A stretch of DNA of 64,000 bases from the NCBI RefSeq assembly GCF_900110245.1, contig NZ_FOCZ01000005.1:310001-374000 (forward strand), in the 5' to 3' direction. Shown here piece after piece: positions 52,980 through 60,844 of this stretch (the stretch's first letter is position 1; each line of letters begins with the position of its first letter). Position numbers and translations under genes: made by a program. The DNA is from Niastella yeongjuensis (lineage in GTDB: Bacteria > Bacteroidota > Bacteroidia > Chitinophagales > Chitinophagaceae). Under the pieces are notes generated by a model, which saw only the letters and a program-made list of their open reading frames with translations, was not told the DNA's origin and did not search any database.

Positions 52980-54580
52980 AACTCATGCCGGCCATCATTG
53001 GCCACTTTGGTACCATCAGCTGTTTTATAGATGCGCAACGCCAGGTATTGTTTGGCCGGCAGCTTTATAGAGGCCTTGTTTTTTTCGATGAATTTATACC
53101 GGTTATCTGGCATAGGTATTATTTCAAATTCTTTATCAACCGGGGTAATGGTCATGTTCCAGGTGTCGATGATATCTACCTTGAATTTGGCTCCATTGGT
53201 AAGATCTCTTTTAGGAAGCACAAAATCCCATTTGGCCGGTTTATCTTTCCCAAAATAAACGAGGTAATACTCACCTGCCTTTCCCGCCATATTGGTTTCC
53301 CAGTATTGGTCAATCGGTTCCAGTCCACCTTTAGGACCGCTTTCCACGATCTTTCTTAAAAACGCTATGCGCGCCGGGCTTGTACCGATCAACTTACCAC
53401 CGTATGAGATCCAGGGACTCGATTTATATGTTTCCCCATGTGTAGCATAACCGCCACCGATGTAGGCATTCCAAAACCGGTAAGTCATTTCTTCGCCCGA
53501 CAATTGTCCCCAGCGGCTTTCGATATCCCCTTCGTAATTGATCTCATCATTCACGATTGGTTTTTTGTACAGGTCGCGCAGCAAAGGCGTGCCCCACGGT
53601 GCTTTCACCACATTGTAATATTGAAGGCTTACATGTGTTACCCATGGTTTGGCGTAATCGTAAATCCTATCGGCATTGTGGATAGAGCGCAGGTGATGAT
53701 AGGGGTCTTTCTCCTGTACCAGTTTAAACAGTTCGTCCCAATCTTCATCAGTCATGTTTCTGATAAAACTGTTTTCGTTGCACATGCTCCACCAGATATT
53801 GCGGTAGGCAGCATAACGGGCCACCATATAGCGGGTAAAGCGTTTGTTCACTTCCTGGCCCATCATATCAAAACCCCATTTGCCTTTATCGTACGGACGG
53901 AAAAGGATCATATCCGCTTCCACACCTATCCGTCTCAACTCCGCTACACAAGAATCGAGGTTTTTAAAATACGCGGGGTTGAACCGGGAAAAATCCCAAT
54001 TGTCGCGGTTGGTGCCTTCGAATGGAAATGTAGTAATAGTGAGCGGACCGGTAATATACCTGTCTTTATACGGCGGCACAGCTAAAAAACGGGCTTTGTT
54101 GAAGGCACTGGCGGCCATTGTTTCTATTGTCTGCTTTTTTGTTGCAGAGTCCTGAAAAGGCCATTCGTAAATGGTGGTACCAAAAGGCCAGTACGGTGTT
54201 CCATCTTCGTATTGAAAATGATAGGTGGCCTTTACCCTTACCGGACCATGATTATTGGTTGCAGCAGGCGTACACTCAAAATTGCCCTTGCTGTTATTCA
54301 GTTCTTTTTTATTGCTCGTGGTAACATAACTCCAGGTACCTTCTTTATCGGGCATGAACCGGATCTTGTAAATACCATTGCCATCGTAATACCCCTCCTG
54401 CTCATATACTTTATCGCCATTGGTAAACCGGGCGAGCAATTCGGTCCCCATAAACGGATTACCAGTAGCGGGGCCTTTTAATGTCAATTCAAATACATCC
54501 CATTTTTCAATTTTGTCCTGCGCTATTATTTTACCAACCAATACAATCAGGAACAGGGTAGCCATTCCGAGTTTTTTCAT
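52973..54580 (-). CDS. DUF5060/DUF4038 glycoside hydrolase-like protein
   Basis: A 535-residue exported protein. ATG 54580 gives MKKLGMATLFLIVLVGKIIAQ, a signal peptide; the in-frame GTG three codons earlier is less likely. The DUF5060 Ig-like domain (about 24-110, KWDVFELTLKGPATGNPFMG) is followed by a DUF4038/DUF5605-type barrel (about 115-440), with WPFGTTIYEWPF and WWSMCNENSF, where the Asn-Glu pair would hold the acid/base, plus VNDEINYEGD, where a Glu may be the nucleophile. A C-terminal beta domain (about 445-535) completes it. Relatives act on apiose-, rhamnose- or galactan-type linkages. The substrate here is unknown. The stop lies in a 7-bp repeat. Confidence 0.85.
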   Translation of the reverse strand: MKKLGMATLFLIVLVGKIIAQDKIEKWDVFELTLKGPATGNPFMGTELLARFTNGDKVYEQEGYYDGNGIYKIRFMPDKEGTWSYVTTSNKKELNNSKGNFECTPAATNNHGPVRVKATYHFQYEDGTPYWPFGTTIYEWPFQDSATKKQTIETMAASAFNKARFLAVPPYKDRYITGPLTITTFPFEGTNRDNWDFSRFNPAYFKNLDSCVAELRRIGVEADMILFRPYDKGKWGFDMMGQEVNKRFTRYMVARYAAYRNIWWSMCNENSFIRNMTDEDWDELFKLVQEKDPYHHLRSIHNADRIYDYAKPWVTHVSLQYYNVVKAPWGTPLLRDLYKKPIVNDEINYEGDIESRWGQLSGEEMTYRFWNAYIGGGYATHGETYKSSPWISYGGKLIGTSPARIAFLRKIVESGPKGGLEPIDQYWETNMAGKAGEYYLVYFGKDKPAKWDFVLPKRDLTNGAKFKVDIIDTWNMTITPVDKEFEIIPMPDNRYKFIEKNKASIKLPAKQYLALRIYKTADGTKVANDGRHELE

Positions 54581-54706
54581 ACGTGGCACTATTTTTTAAG
54601 CCTGTAAGATAATACAGTGGTGAATAATAAAGTTCATTTTTACACTTCTTCTTATTCATTTTTAATGCGTATTTTAGGATTGATGTTGCCATGAAATAAA
54701 TAACCT

Positions 54707-55543
54707 ATGATCGTTCTCACCTTCACGCTGGTTTTAATTTTAGGCGCTGCCATAGCCGGGTTTATTGGATCTTTAACAGGATTGGGTGGCGGCGTTGTAT
54801 TGATACCACTGTTAACCCTTGTATTTAAAGTGGATATTCATTATGCCATCGGCACTTCCCTGATCAGCGTGATAGCCACCTCATCGGGCGCAGCGGCAGC
54901 CTATGTAAAAGAAGGTATTACCAATATCCGGTTAGGAATGTTCCTTGAACTGGCCACCACCATTGGCGCCATTATGGGAGCTGTGTTAGCAAAACACGTT
55001 TCCACTTCCGGTATTGCCATTGTTTTTGGCATCATACTGCTTATTTCGGCGGCCACTTCTTTTATTCACCACGAAGCAAAGATTGATGGGGAATTGCCCG
55101 GCCGGTTATCAAACTGGTTACGGCTGAATAATGAATATCCAACCGAAACGGGCATGCAACCTTATACGGTGAAACATGTAACCGGCGGGTTTGTAATGAT
55201 GAATGTAGCCGGGATAGTTTCGGGATTGTTGGGCATTGGCTCCGGCGCGTTGAAGGTTATTGCCATGGACAGGATCATGCGTATTCCATTCAAGGTATCT
55301 ACCACCACCAGCAATTTCATGATCGGCGTTACGGCCGCGGTAAGCGCCGGTATTTATTTAAGAGAGGGGTATATAGATCCGGGGCTTTCGATGCCCGTTG
55401 TGCTGGGTGTTTTACTGGGCGCCTTCATCGGTTCTAAAATTTTATTCAAAGCAAAAACCCGGGTACTGAAATTTCTTTTTGCTATTATCATCTCTATTCT
55501 TGCAGTAGAAATGATCTATAACGGCATCACCCATAAATTGTAA
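54707..55543 (+). CDS. TauE/SafE family sulfite/organic anion exporter
   Basis: A 278-residue inner-membrane protein with two homologous halves of about four helices each. The first half carries GSLTGLGGGVVLIPLLTLVF, and the second SGLLGIGSGALKVIAMD; these are the family's glycine-rich motifs. TauE/SafE proteins move sulfite, sulfoacetate or similar anions. A DUF1634 membrane protein starts 2 bp after its stop, a common pairing in bacteria. Given the arylsulfatase nearby, sulfur-anion export is plausible but unproven. Confidence 0.87.
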   Translation: MIVLTFTLVLILGAAIAGFIGSLTGLGGGVVLIPLLTLVFKVDIHYAIGTSLISVIATSSGAAAAYVKEGITNIRLGMFLELATTIGAIMGAVLAKHVSTSGIAIVFGIILLISAATSFIHHEAKIDGELPGRLSNWLRLNNEYPTETGMQPYTVKHVTGGFVMMNVAGIVSGLLGIGSGALKVIAMDRIMRIPFKVSTTTSNFMIGVTAAVSAGIYLREGYIDPGLSMPVVLGVLLGAFIGSKILFKAKTRVLKFLFAIIISILAVEMIYNGITHKL

Positions 55544-55545
55544 CC

Positions 55546-55923
55546 ATGGGCAAACACAGGCATACACCTGAAGACAAAGACCTTGAAATAATAATGGGCA
55601 ACCTGTTGCGATATGGCGTATTATTTTCAGCCATTATTGTGGTGGCGGGTGCCCTGATCTTTTTAAAACAACATGGTTTCGACCAATCACAATATACTTT
55701 TTTTAAAGGTGAGCCTGAACGACTAACGTCCTATAAACGCATTTGGCAAACAGCTTTTCAGGGCAGAGGAAGATCAGTGATCCAATTGGGGTTGCTGTTC
55801 CTGATCGCCACACCTATTGCGAGGATCCTGTTTTCCATAGTGGGTTTTGTGCTGGAAAAAGACCTGCTTTATACGATCATTACCGTTGCGGTACTGATGG
55901 TTGTATTATACGGGTTCCTTTAG
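55546..55923 (+). CDS. DUF1634 membrane protein
   Basis: A 125-residue protein with three hydrophobic helices (about 23-43, 78-98, 104-124) and the DUF1634 look (LEIIMGNLLRYGVLFSAIIV at the start). Its gene follows the TauE/SafE gene by 2 bp and is surely cotranscribed. The family is usually found next to that transporter and may be an accessory subunit. Its biochemical role is not known. Confidence 0.85.
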   Translation: MGKHRHTPEDKDLEIIMGNLLRYGVLFSAIIVVAGALIFLKQHGFDQSQYTFFKGEPERLTSYKRIWQTAFQGRGRSVIQLGLLFLIATPIARILFSIVGFVLEKDLLYTIITVAVLMVVLYGFL

Positions 55924-55979
55924 AATTTCTTCAGAATTACCGGGGAACTTCCCTCCTTAATCCCCTTTTCTTTAGAAAA

Positions 55980-56573
55980 ATGCACACAGCGACCTTGTTA
56001 TCCGACATTGAGAAACATGTAAAAAGCTTATTCTCGCAATACCCACGCCCGAATTTAATTTATCATAACCTGCAACATACCGTTCAGGTTGTAACCCATA
56101 CCAAAGAGATCGCTGAATTTTATCAGTACAATAACCTGGAGCTATTCAAAATTCTGGCCGCAGCCTGGTTTCATGACACCGGGTATTTGCTGGCCGACAG
56201 CAGCACCCATGAACTAAAAAGCATTGACCTGCTGGTGGATTTTTTATCGACCCGGCGGGTTGACCACCGCACCATTGAAGAAATAAGCAAGTACATAATG
56301 GCAACCAAAATGCCGGTAAACCCGCACACATTATCGGAAAAGATCATTTGCGATGCAGACCTGTATCACCTCGGTACCGATGATTTTTTTGTACATAATA
56401 AACTGGTAAAAGCCGAACTGGAAGCAAAACTGGGAAGAAAGATCGAAGACTGGAGCAACAGCACCCTGTCGTTTATGATCACCCATCATTTTTATACCTC
56501 TTACTGTCAGGAGCATCTTAATGCGGGAAAACAGAAGAACCTTCAAATACTGATCTCCCAACAGGGTGAGTAA
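55980..56573 (+). CDS. HD domain metal-dependent phosphohydrolase
   Basis: A 197-residue cytoplasmic protein of the HD superfamily. The start at ATG 55980 (MHTATLLSDIEKHV) is preferred; upstream in-frame sequence overlaps the DUF1634 gene. The metal-binding pattern is YHNLQHT (His29, His33), FHD (His65-Asp66) and CDADL (Asp125 or Asp127). This branch is annotated as predicted metal-dependent hydrolases or nucleotide phosphodiesterases. It lies 56 bp after the DUF1634 gene and may share its transcript. The substrate is unknown. Confidence 0.83.
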   Translation: MHTATLLSDIEKHVKSLFSQYPRPNLIYHNLQHTVQVVTHTKEIAEFYQYNNLELFKILAAAWFHDTGYLLADSSTHELKSIDLLVDFLSTRRVDHRTIEEISKYIMATKMPVNPHTLSEKIICDADLYHLGTDDFFVHNKLVKAELEAKLGRKIEDWSNSTLSFMITHHFYTSYCQEHLNAGKQKNLQILISQQGE

Positions 56574-56623
56574 GGCCCCGGCTGGCATACCTTTTTCAGC
56601 AATACTCCCTAAAACAAAATACC

Positions 56624-57010
56624 ATGAGCACATTAACATATAAGAAAGTATTTAATACTTTTTCGGTTGATGATATTGACACAGCTTTTAAGTTTTATAC
56701 GGGTATTCTTAAGCTGGATGTTGCCAAAACACCCATGAATACGCTGACGTTAAACATTCCCGGCAATGAGAATGGGATGATGATTTATGAAAAGGAAAAT
56801 CATGAACCGGCCACTTTTACGGTACTCAACTTTGTGGTGGATAATGTGGAAGCTGCTGTGGACGAGCTGACTGCCCGGGGTATTGTTTTCGAACAGTACA
56901 ACAGCGGCGAATTAAAGACGGATAAAAAAGGCATTTCCCGCGGCCAGGGCCCTGTAATCGCCTGGTTCAAAGATCCTGCCGGTAACTTTATTTCTGTTAT
57001 TGAAAGTTAA
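56624..57010 (+). CDS. VOC (glyoxalase/bleomycin resistance) family protein
   Basis: A 128-residue small protein made of two beta-alpha-beta-beta-beta units, as in the vicinal oxygen chelate fold. FNTFSVDDIDTAFKFYTGIL opens the first half, FVVDNVEAAVDELTARGI the second, and WFKDPAGNFISVIE is the typical end. Metal ligands are not obvious, so it may be a binding protein rather than an enzyme. It is followed 62 bp later by an AraC-type regulator. Confidence 0.85.
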   Translation: MSTLTYKKVFNTFSVDDIDTAFKFYTGILKLDVAKTPMNTLTLNIPGNENGMMIYEKENHEPATFTVLNFVVDNVEAAVDELTARGIVFEQYNSGELKTDKKGISRGQGPVIAWFKDPAGNFISVIES

Positions 57011-57072
57011 CGATCTATACTCGCGGATTTTATTATTTTTGAGGCTGTTGAGACCTTCCTCACAGCTAGTCT

Positions 57073-57936
57073 ATGAACAGCTTGAACCGGCTTTTTTCAA
57101 AAGATGAAGTTACTTTACTGGCAGTTGAAGCAATCGGGCCGCGGTTGCTCGATACACCCTTGCGTGTTCCATTGTATACCGTTCTCTTTTTAACGGAGGG
57201 CAATGGCACCTGGATTGCCGATATTGGCAAATTTGAATTTCAGGCACCTGTATTGTTGTTTGCCACTCCGCTGCAGCAATTGTCCATAAACAGAAACCAG
57301 CCATTAAAAGGTTTTACCCTCCACTTCCATGGTGATTTTTACTGCATCGAATACCACAAAGCGGAGGTTGCCTGTAATGGCCTCCTCTTCAACAATATTT
57401 ACATAGAGCCCTCGGTATCTTTAGCAGCCGACCACACCGTTTTTTTTGAAAAACTGTGCCGCGACCTGATCGAAGAACTGGGCGCTGCCGGACCCGATGA
57501 AATGGTGCTGCGGTCATACCTGCAATTGTTTTTGGCAAAAGCGAGCAGCATCAAGTTAAAATCCATGGAAAAGCCGGAGCCTGATAACGGGCGGGATGAA
57601 GACATGGAAGCTTTCAAAAATCTGTTGGAAAAAAACTACCTCACGCTGCACAAACCAGCCGATTATGCCGATCTGCTGGCCATCACCCCCAACACCCTGG
57701 CGAAAAAAAGCCAGCGGTATTTTGGCAAATCGCCTTCCCTTATGATCCAGGAACGATTGATCCTGGAAGCCAAGAAAAGATTGCACCTTACCCGGCAATC
57801 CGTTAAGGAGATCGCATTTGCCCTGAATTTCTCCGATGAATTTTACTTCAGCCGTTTCTTTAAAAAATTCACCAAGGTTTCGCCACAGGCTTATCGGGAC
57901 AATATTGGGATTTCTGTTGTTGCTGATTTGGCTTGA
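57073..57936 (+). CDS. AraC family transcriptional regulator
   Basis: A 287-residue regulator. A cupin-like sensory domain fills about 15-110 (LDTPLRVPLYTVLFLTEGNG, GFTLHFHGDFYCIEYH), and the C-terminal double helix-turn-helix spans about 185-280 (YADLLAITPNTLAKKSQRYF; VKEIAFALNFSDEFYFSRFF, then KKFTKVSPQAYR). It lies 250 bp upstream of a DUF417 gene whose start is covered by nested inverted repeats. DUF417 genes are controlled by an AraC protein in E. coli (RclR/RclC), so a similar link is plausible. A GGCAGA repeat array begins 7 bp after its stop. Confidence 0.88.
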   Translation: MNSLNRLFSKDEVTLLAVEAIGPRLLDTPLRVPLYTVLFLTEGNGTWIADIGKFEFQAPVLLFATPLQQLSINRNQPLKGFTLHFHGDFYCIEYHKAEVACNGLLFNNIYIEPSVSLAADHTVFFEKLCRDLIEELGAAGPDEMVLRSYLQLFLAKASSIKLKSMEKPEPDNGRDEDMEAFKNLLEKNYLTLHKPADYADLLAITPNTLAKKSQRYFGKSPSLMIQERLILEAKKRLHLTRQSVKEIAFALNFSDEFYFSRFFKKFTKVSPQAYRDNIGISVVADLA

Positions 57937-57942
57937 AGAAAA

Positions 57943-58090
57943 AGGGCAGAAGGCAGAGGGCAGAAATAAAGGCAATAGCCAGTTATGATTGGGTTCAAAG
58001 ATGCTTCGCGTATCTGCATTTACGCATTTTGAAACTAATGTGCGATCTTGCCTCGCTGAAATTTCTCTGCCCTCTGCCCTCTGCCCTTCT
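57943..58090. repeat. GGCAGA 7-bp arrays in inverted orientation
   Basis: An array at 57943-57965 (GGGCAGAAGGCAGAGGGCAG) and its inverted counterpart at 58063-58090 (CTGCCCTCTGCCCTCTGCCC) enclose about 97 bp that include AGCGAGG on the minus strand. That core is also found in the composite copies at 11 and 31 kb. The arms could pair over more than 20 bp. They fill most of the gap between the AraC and DUF417 genes. Confidence 0.75.
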
Positions 58091-58146
58091 TGTCACAAAA
58101 GTGCATGACTTATCCATCTTTGTCCATGTTCCGGCAGTGAAGTAGT

Positions 58147-58183
58147 TAATAGTTTTGCTATATCAAAACGTCAACAACTATTA
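58147..58183 (+). promoter_or_regulatory. nested inverted repeats just before the DUF417 start
   Basis: The outer arms TAATAGTT (58147-58154) and AACTATTA (58176-58183) enclose GTTTTG (58152-58157) and CAAAAC (58164-58169). The pair ends 3 bp before the ATG. It may be an operator for the upstream AraC-type protein or an RNA structure that hides the start codon. Confidence 0.5.
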
Positions 58184-58186
58184 TCT

Positions 58187-58753
58187 ATGAATAAGTCTTT
58201 TGTAACAAAAATTGCATCGCTTGACCAGGTTGGCCGGAACGCTGTCAGATTCGGAATTGTAGTCGTATTTCTTTGGATCGGAGCTTTGAAGTTCACTACC
58301 TATGAAGCAGACGGTATAGTACCGTTTGTGGCGAATAGCCCGTTTATGTCATTTTTCTACAACCATCCCACACAATATAAAACACACATGAACCCGGAAG
58401 GCGCGATTGTCGTTGCCAACCACAGCTGGCATAGCCTGAATAACACCTATGGTTTTTCTTATGGGCTGGGTACGTTTCTGATCATATTAAGTGTGCTGGT
58501 AGCCTTGCATAAAGTATTTCCGTTAGCCAGTATGGTAGGAAGTATACTGGTATTTCTGATGACGTTGGGCACTCTGTCGTTTTTAGTCACTACCCCTGAG
58601 AGCTGGGTACCGAATATTGGTGATCCAGCGCACGGCTTCCCTTATCTTTCCGGCCGGGGCCGGCTGGTAATAAAGGATATCGTTATCCTCGGTGGGGCCA
58701 TTATAACAATGAGCGAATCAGCACGGCTCTACCTTTCCCGCAAGGGTAAATAA
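58187..58753 (+). CDS. DUF417 family membrane protein (RclC/YkgB-like)
   Basis: A 188-residue inner-membrane protein of the DUF417 family. Four helices are visible (about 20-40, 90-108, 113-137, 160-180), with family signatures VVFLWIGALKFTTYEADGIV, PFVANSPFMSFFY and GRGRLVIKDIVILGGA. In E. coli the relative RclC is part of the reactive-chlorine response; its exact activity is unknown. A DJ-1/PfpI stress protein follows downstream, beyond a terminator. The start is fixed by the conserved N-terminus. Confidence 0.88.
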   Translation: MNKSFVTKIASLDQVGRNAVRFGIVVVFLWIGALKFTTYEADGIVPFVANSPFMSFFYNHPTQYKTHMNPEGAIVVANHSWHSLNNTYGFSYGLGTFLIILSVLVALHKVFPLASMVGSILVFLMTLGTLSFLVTTPESWVPNIGDPAHGFPYLSGRGRLVIKDIVILGGAIITMSESARLYLSRKGK

Positions 58754-58770
58754 TCCATACCGTATATATC

Positions 58771-58808
58771 AAAAAGGCCTTCCTGGTTAAACCGGGAAGG
58801 CTTTTTTT
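58771..58808 (+). terminator. intrinsic terminator after the DUF417 gene
   Basis: GCCTTCC pairs with GGAAGGC, extended by A-T pairs (one bulge) and a run of seven Ts, 18 bp after the stop codon. Confidence 0.85.
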
Positions 58809-58970
58809 ATGTTGCTATAATTTTTATAATAGCATCTATTATTCCTGTGATTTTACAATTCACGGGATCAGGTTGACCTTTAGTGCCTGAATAAATCCTC
58901 CTCCTGCACAACGATCATTATTGACAGCAACAAGTACTATTCATTAATTAATCACTTTAATCATTTTGCT

Positions 58971-59639
58971 ATGAGTAAGAAGATCTTGTTTATGGTATCG
59001 AGCACCAATGTTATTGGGCCTAAAAACCGCCGCACCGGAAATTTATTAACCGAAGTAGCCCATCCCTACGAAACTTTTAAAAAGCAGGGGTACGATATCG
59101 ATGTATTCAGTGTGAAAGGAGGAGAAGCTCCCATTGATATGGTAGAACTGGATGATCCTACCAATAAGGCATTCCTGGCTGATGAAGGCCTCACCAAATT
59201 CAAAAACACTACTGGCATCGACAAGGCATTGGTAGATAATTACGACGCCGTTTTTGTACCGGGCGGTCTGGCCCCCGTTGTGGACATGCCAGATAACCCA
59301 ACCGTTCAAAACATTTTATCTTCTATGTACGACAAAGGAAAGGTGGTAAGCGCGGTTTGCCATGGTCCTGTTTCATTGATAAACGTGAAGTTGAAAGACG
59401 GTTCTTATCTGGTTGACGGAAAAAAAGTAACCGGCTTTAGTATTGCCGAAGAAATGAATTATGCCAAAGAAGATGTTCCTTTTGAACTGGAAGATGCCCT
59501 CAAAGAACGCGGCGCCGACTACAGTTGTGTAGCCCCCTGGCAAGCCTACAGTATTGCTGATGGCAGACTGGTAACCGGTCAAAATCCTGCTTCTGCCCAG
59601 GGCGTGGCAGAAAAGGTGATCGCTATCCTGGAAGCCTGA
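58971..59639 (+). CDS. DJ-1/PfpI family protein (Hsp31-like)
   Basis: A 222-residue cytoplasmic protein of the class I glutamine-amidotransferase-like superfamily. The nucleophile elbow is AVCHGP with Cys130 and His131, Glu28 near the N-terminus matches the conserved acid, and VPGGLAPVVDMPDNP is a family loop. Members work as chaperones, glyoxalase III or deglycases. Its place after a DUF417 gene and before an ABM monooxygenase suggests a response to reactive electrophiles or oxidants. A 22-bp perfect inverted repeat follows its stop. Confidence 0.9.
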   Translation: MSKKILFMVSSTNVIGPKNRRTGNLLTEVAHPYETFKKQGYDIDVFSVKGGEAPIDMVELDDPTNKAFLADEGLTKFKNTTGIDKALVDNYDAVFVPGGLAPVVDMPDNPTVQNILSSMYDKGKVVSAVCHGPVSLINVKLKDGSYLVDGKKVTGFSIAEEMNYAKEDVPFELEDALKERGADYSCVAPWQAYSIADGRLVTGQNPASAQGVAEKVIAILEA

Positions 59640-59650
59640 TCATTTTTTGA

Positions 59651-59699
59651 AGCAATAGCTGCCCTTCTTTCTCAAGCAGAAAGAAGGGCAGCTATTGCT
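59651..59699. terminator. 22-bp perfect inverted repeat
   Basis: The arms 59651-59672 and 59678-59699 are perfect reverse complements around a 5-nt loop. The stem is longer than normal terminators and no good T run follows, so it may stabilise the 3' end or act in both directions. Confidence 0.65.
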
Positions 59700-59741
59700 C
59701 ACTGATTGTTTTATTAGCATCAATAGAAAAAATCACCAATA

Positions 59742-60044
59742 ATGGCAACAACTCCTGTTACTGTATTTGCCAAATGGAAAGTAAAAGCAGGTAATATGCC
59801 CGTTGTATTAAAACTGCTTAAAGAGCTGCATGCTGCCTCTGTAAAGGAAGAAGGAAACCTTTTTTACCAGGTTCATCAAAGCCGTACAGATAACAATACC
59901 CTTATTTTAACCGAAGGATATACAGATGAAGTGTCGCAACAGGCACATATAAATTCCGCACACTTTAAAAAGCTGGCCATAGATCAGATCATTCCGCTAT
60001 TGGATGAAAGGGAGGTAACGCTGACCTCGCCCATAGAAGTGTAA
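59742..60044 (+). CDS. ABM family quinol monooxygenase-like protein
   Basis: A 100-residue protein with the dimeric ferredoxin-like fold of the antibiotic biosynthesis monooxygenase (ABM/YgiN) family. VFAKWKVKAGNMPVVLKLLK opens it, EEGNLFYQVHQSR is in the middle, and HINSAHFKKLAIDQIIPLL at the end includes the conserved His. Members oxidise quinols without a cofactor. It comes after a DJ-1-like gene, consistent with small-molecule stress defence. Confidence 0.87.
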   Translation: MATTPVTVFAKWKVKAGNMPVVLKLLKELHAASVKEEGNLFYQVHQSRTDNNTLILTEGYTDEVSQQAHINSAHFKKLAIDQIIPLLDEREVTLTSPIEV

Positions 60045-60128
60045 CATAAACATTTTTTACATATCAGGCAAAATAGCCTCCTGCGCCGGCCATGTTAATT
60101 ATTATGTGACTGCCGGCATAGGAATATC

Positions 60129-60776
60129 ATGGCAATATCTCTATATTGCGGCTACAACCATTTAGTAGTGGCCGCGTTATTTACATTACAGGAAGAAGAA
60201 ATACTTACCCGGTTATCGGTGGGAGACACTGCGGCCCTCGAAATACTTATTCGTTCCTACTATCCTGTATTGTGCCGCTTTGCGGAAAAATTCCTTCCAG
60301 ATGCTTCCCTCGCCAAAGATGTGGTTCAGGAATCCTTTATAAAATTGTGGAAGTCGAACAAATCGTTCAACTCCACCCAGGCGCTTAAAGTGTATTTATA
60401 CACTATTACCCGTAATGGTTGCCTGGACCTGATCAGAAGCCGCAATCGGCTCGACAACCGGCACCAGCAGGCAACCATAGAGGCAGCAGAAACATTGGAA
60501 CCGGTGTTAACAGAGATCATCAGGGCGGAATCTGTTGCGCTTATCTTTCAGGCCGTTAAAGCCATGCCTGCCAAAATGCAACAGGTCTTTTTCCTCAGCT
60601 ACCGCGATGGTTTAACGGTCAGTGAAATTGCCACTCAGCTTGGCATGAACCTGAAAGCCGTAAAAAAACAGAAATATAAAGCATTGGTCGCTCTCCGCGG
60701 CCGGTTTTCAAAACGCAGCGAACCCCTATTGGGCCTGCTTACTACGGCAGCCCTGCTGGCTGATAAAAATCTTTAA
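60129..60776 (+). CDS. ECF RNA polymerase sigma factor (locus 4)
   Basis: A 215-residue ECF sigma factor. Region 2 is at about 28-95 (LSVGDTAALEILIRSYYPVL, DVVQESFIKLWKSN) and region 4 at about 140-195 (MPAKMQQVFFLSYRDGLTVS, IATQLGMNLKAVKKQKYKAL). The C-terminus ends with a hydrophobic stretch, LLGLLTTAALLADKNL, comparable to the sigma of locus 1. A FecR gene follows after 68 bp, then a SusC with STN domain, which is the usual signalling set. It should activate that SusC operon when the glycan is sensed. Confidence 0.9.
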   Translation: MAISLYCGYNHLVVAALFTLQEEEILTRLSVGDTAALEILIRSYYPVLCRFAEKFLPDASLAKDVVQESFIKLWKSNKSFNSTQALKVYLYTITRNGCLDLIRSRNRLDNRHQQATIEAAETLEPVLTEIIRAESVALIFQAVKAMPAKMQQVFFLSYRDGLTVSEIATQLGMNLKAVKKQKYKALVALRGRFSKRSEPLLGLLTTAALLADKNL

Positions 60777-60844
60777 AAAAAAGTTGAAGCCGGTGGGGGT
60801 CGATTTCTCCCGGGCGGCGTTTTATATATACCACCGATTGTATT

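Noticed and set aside
60090-60116. GCCGGC pair upstream of the locus 4 sigma as an operator
   Set aside because: The 6-bp arms are each palindromic and such GC-rich words are common here; the support is too weak.
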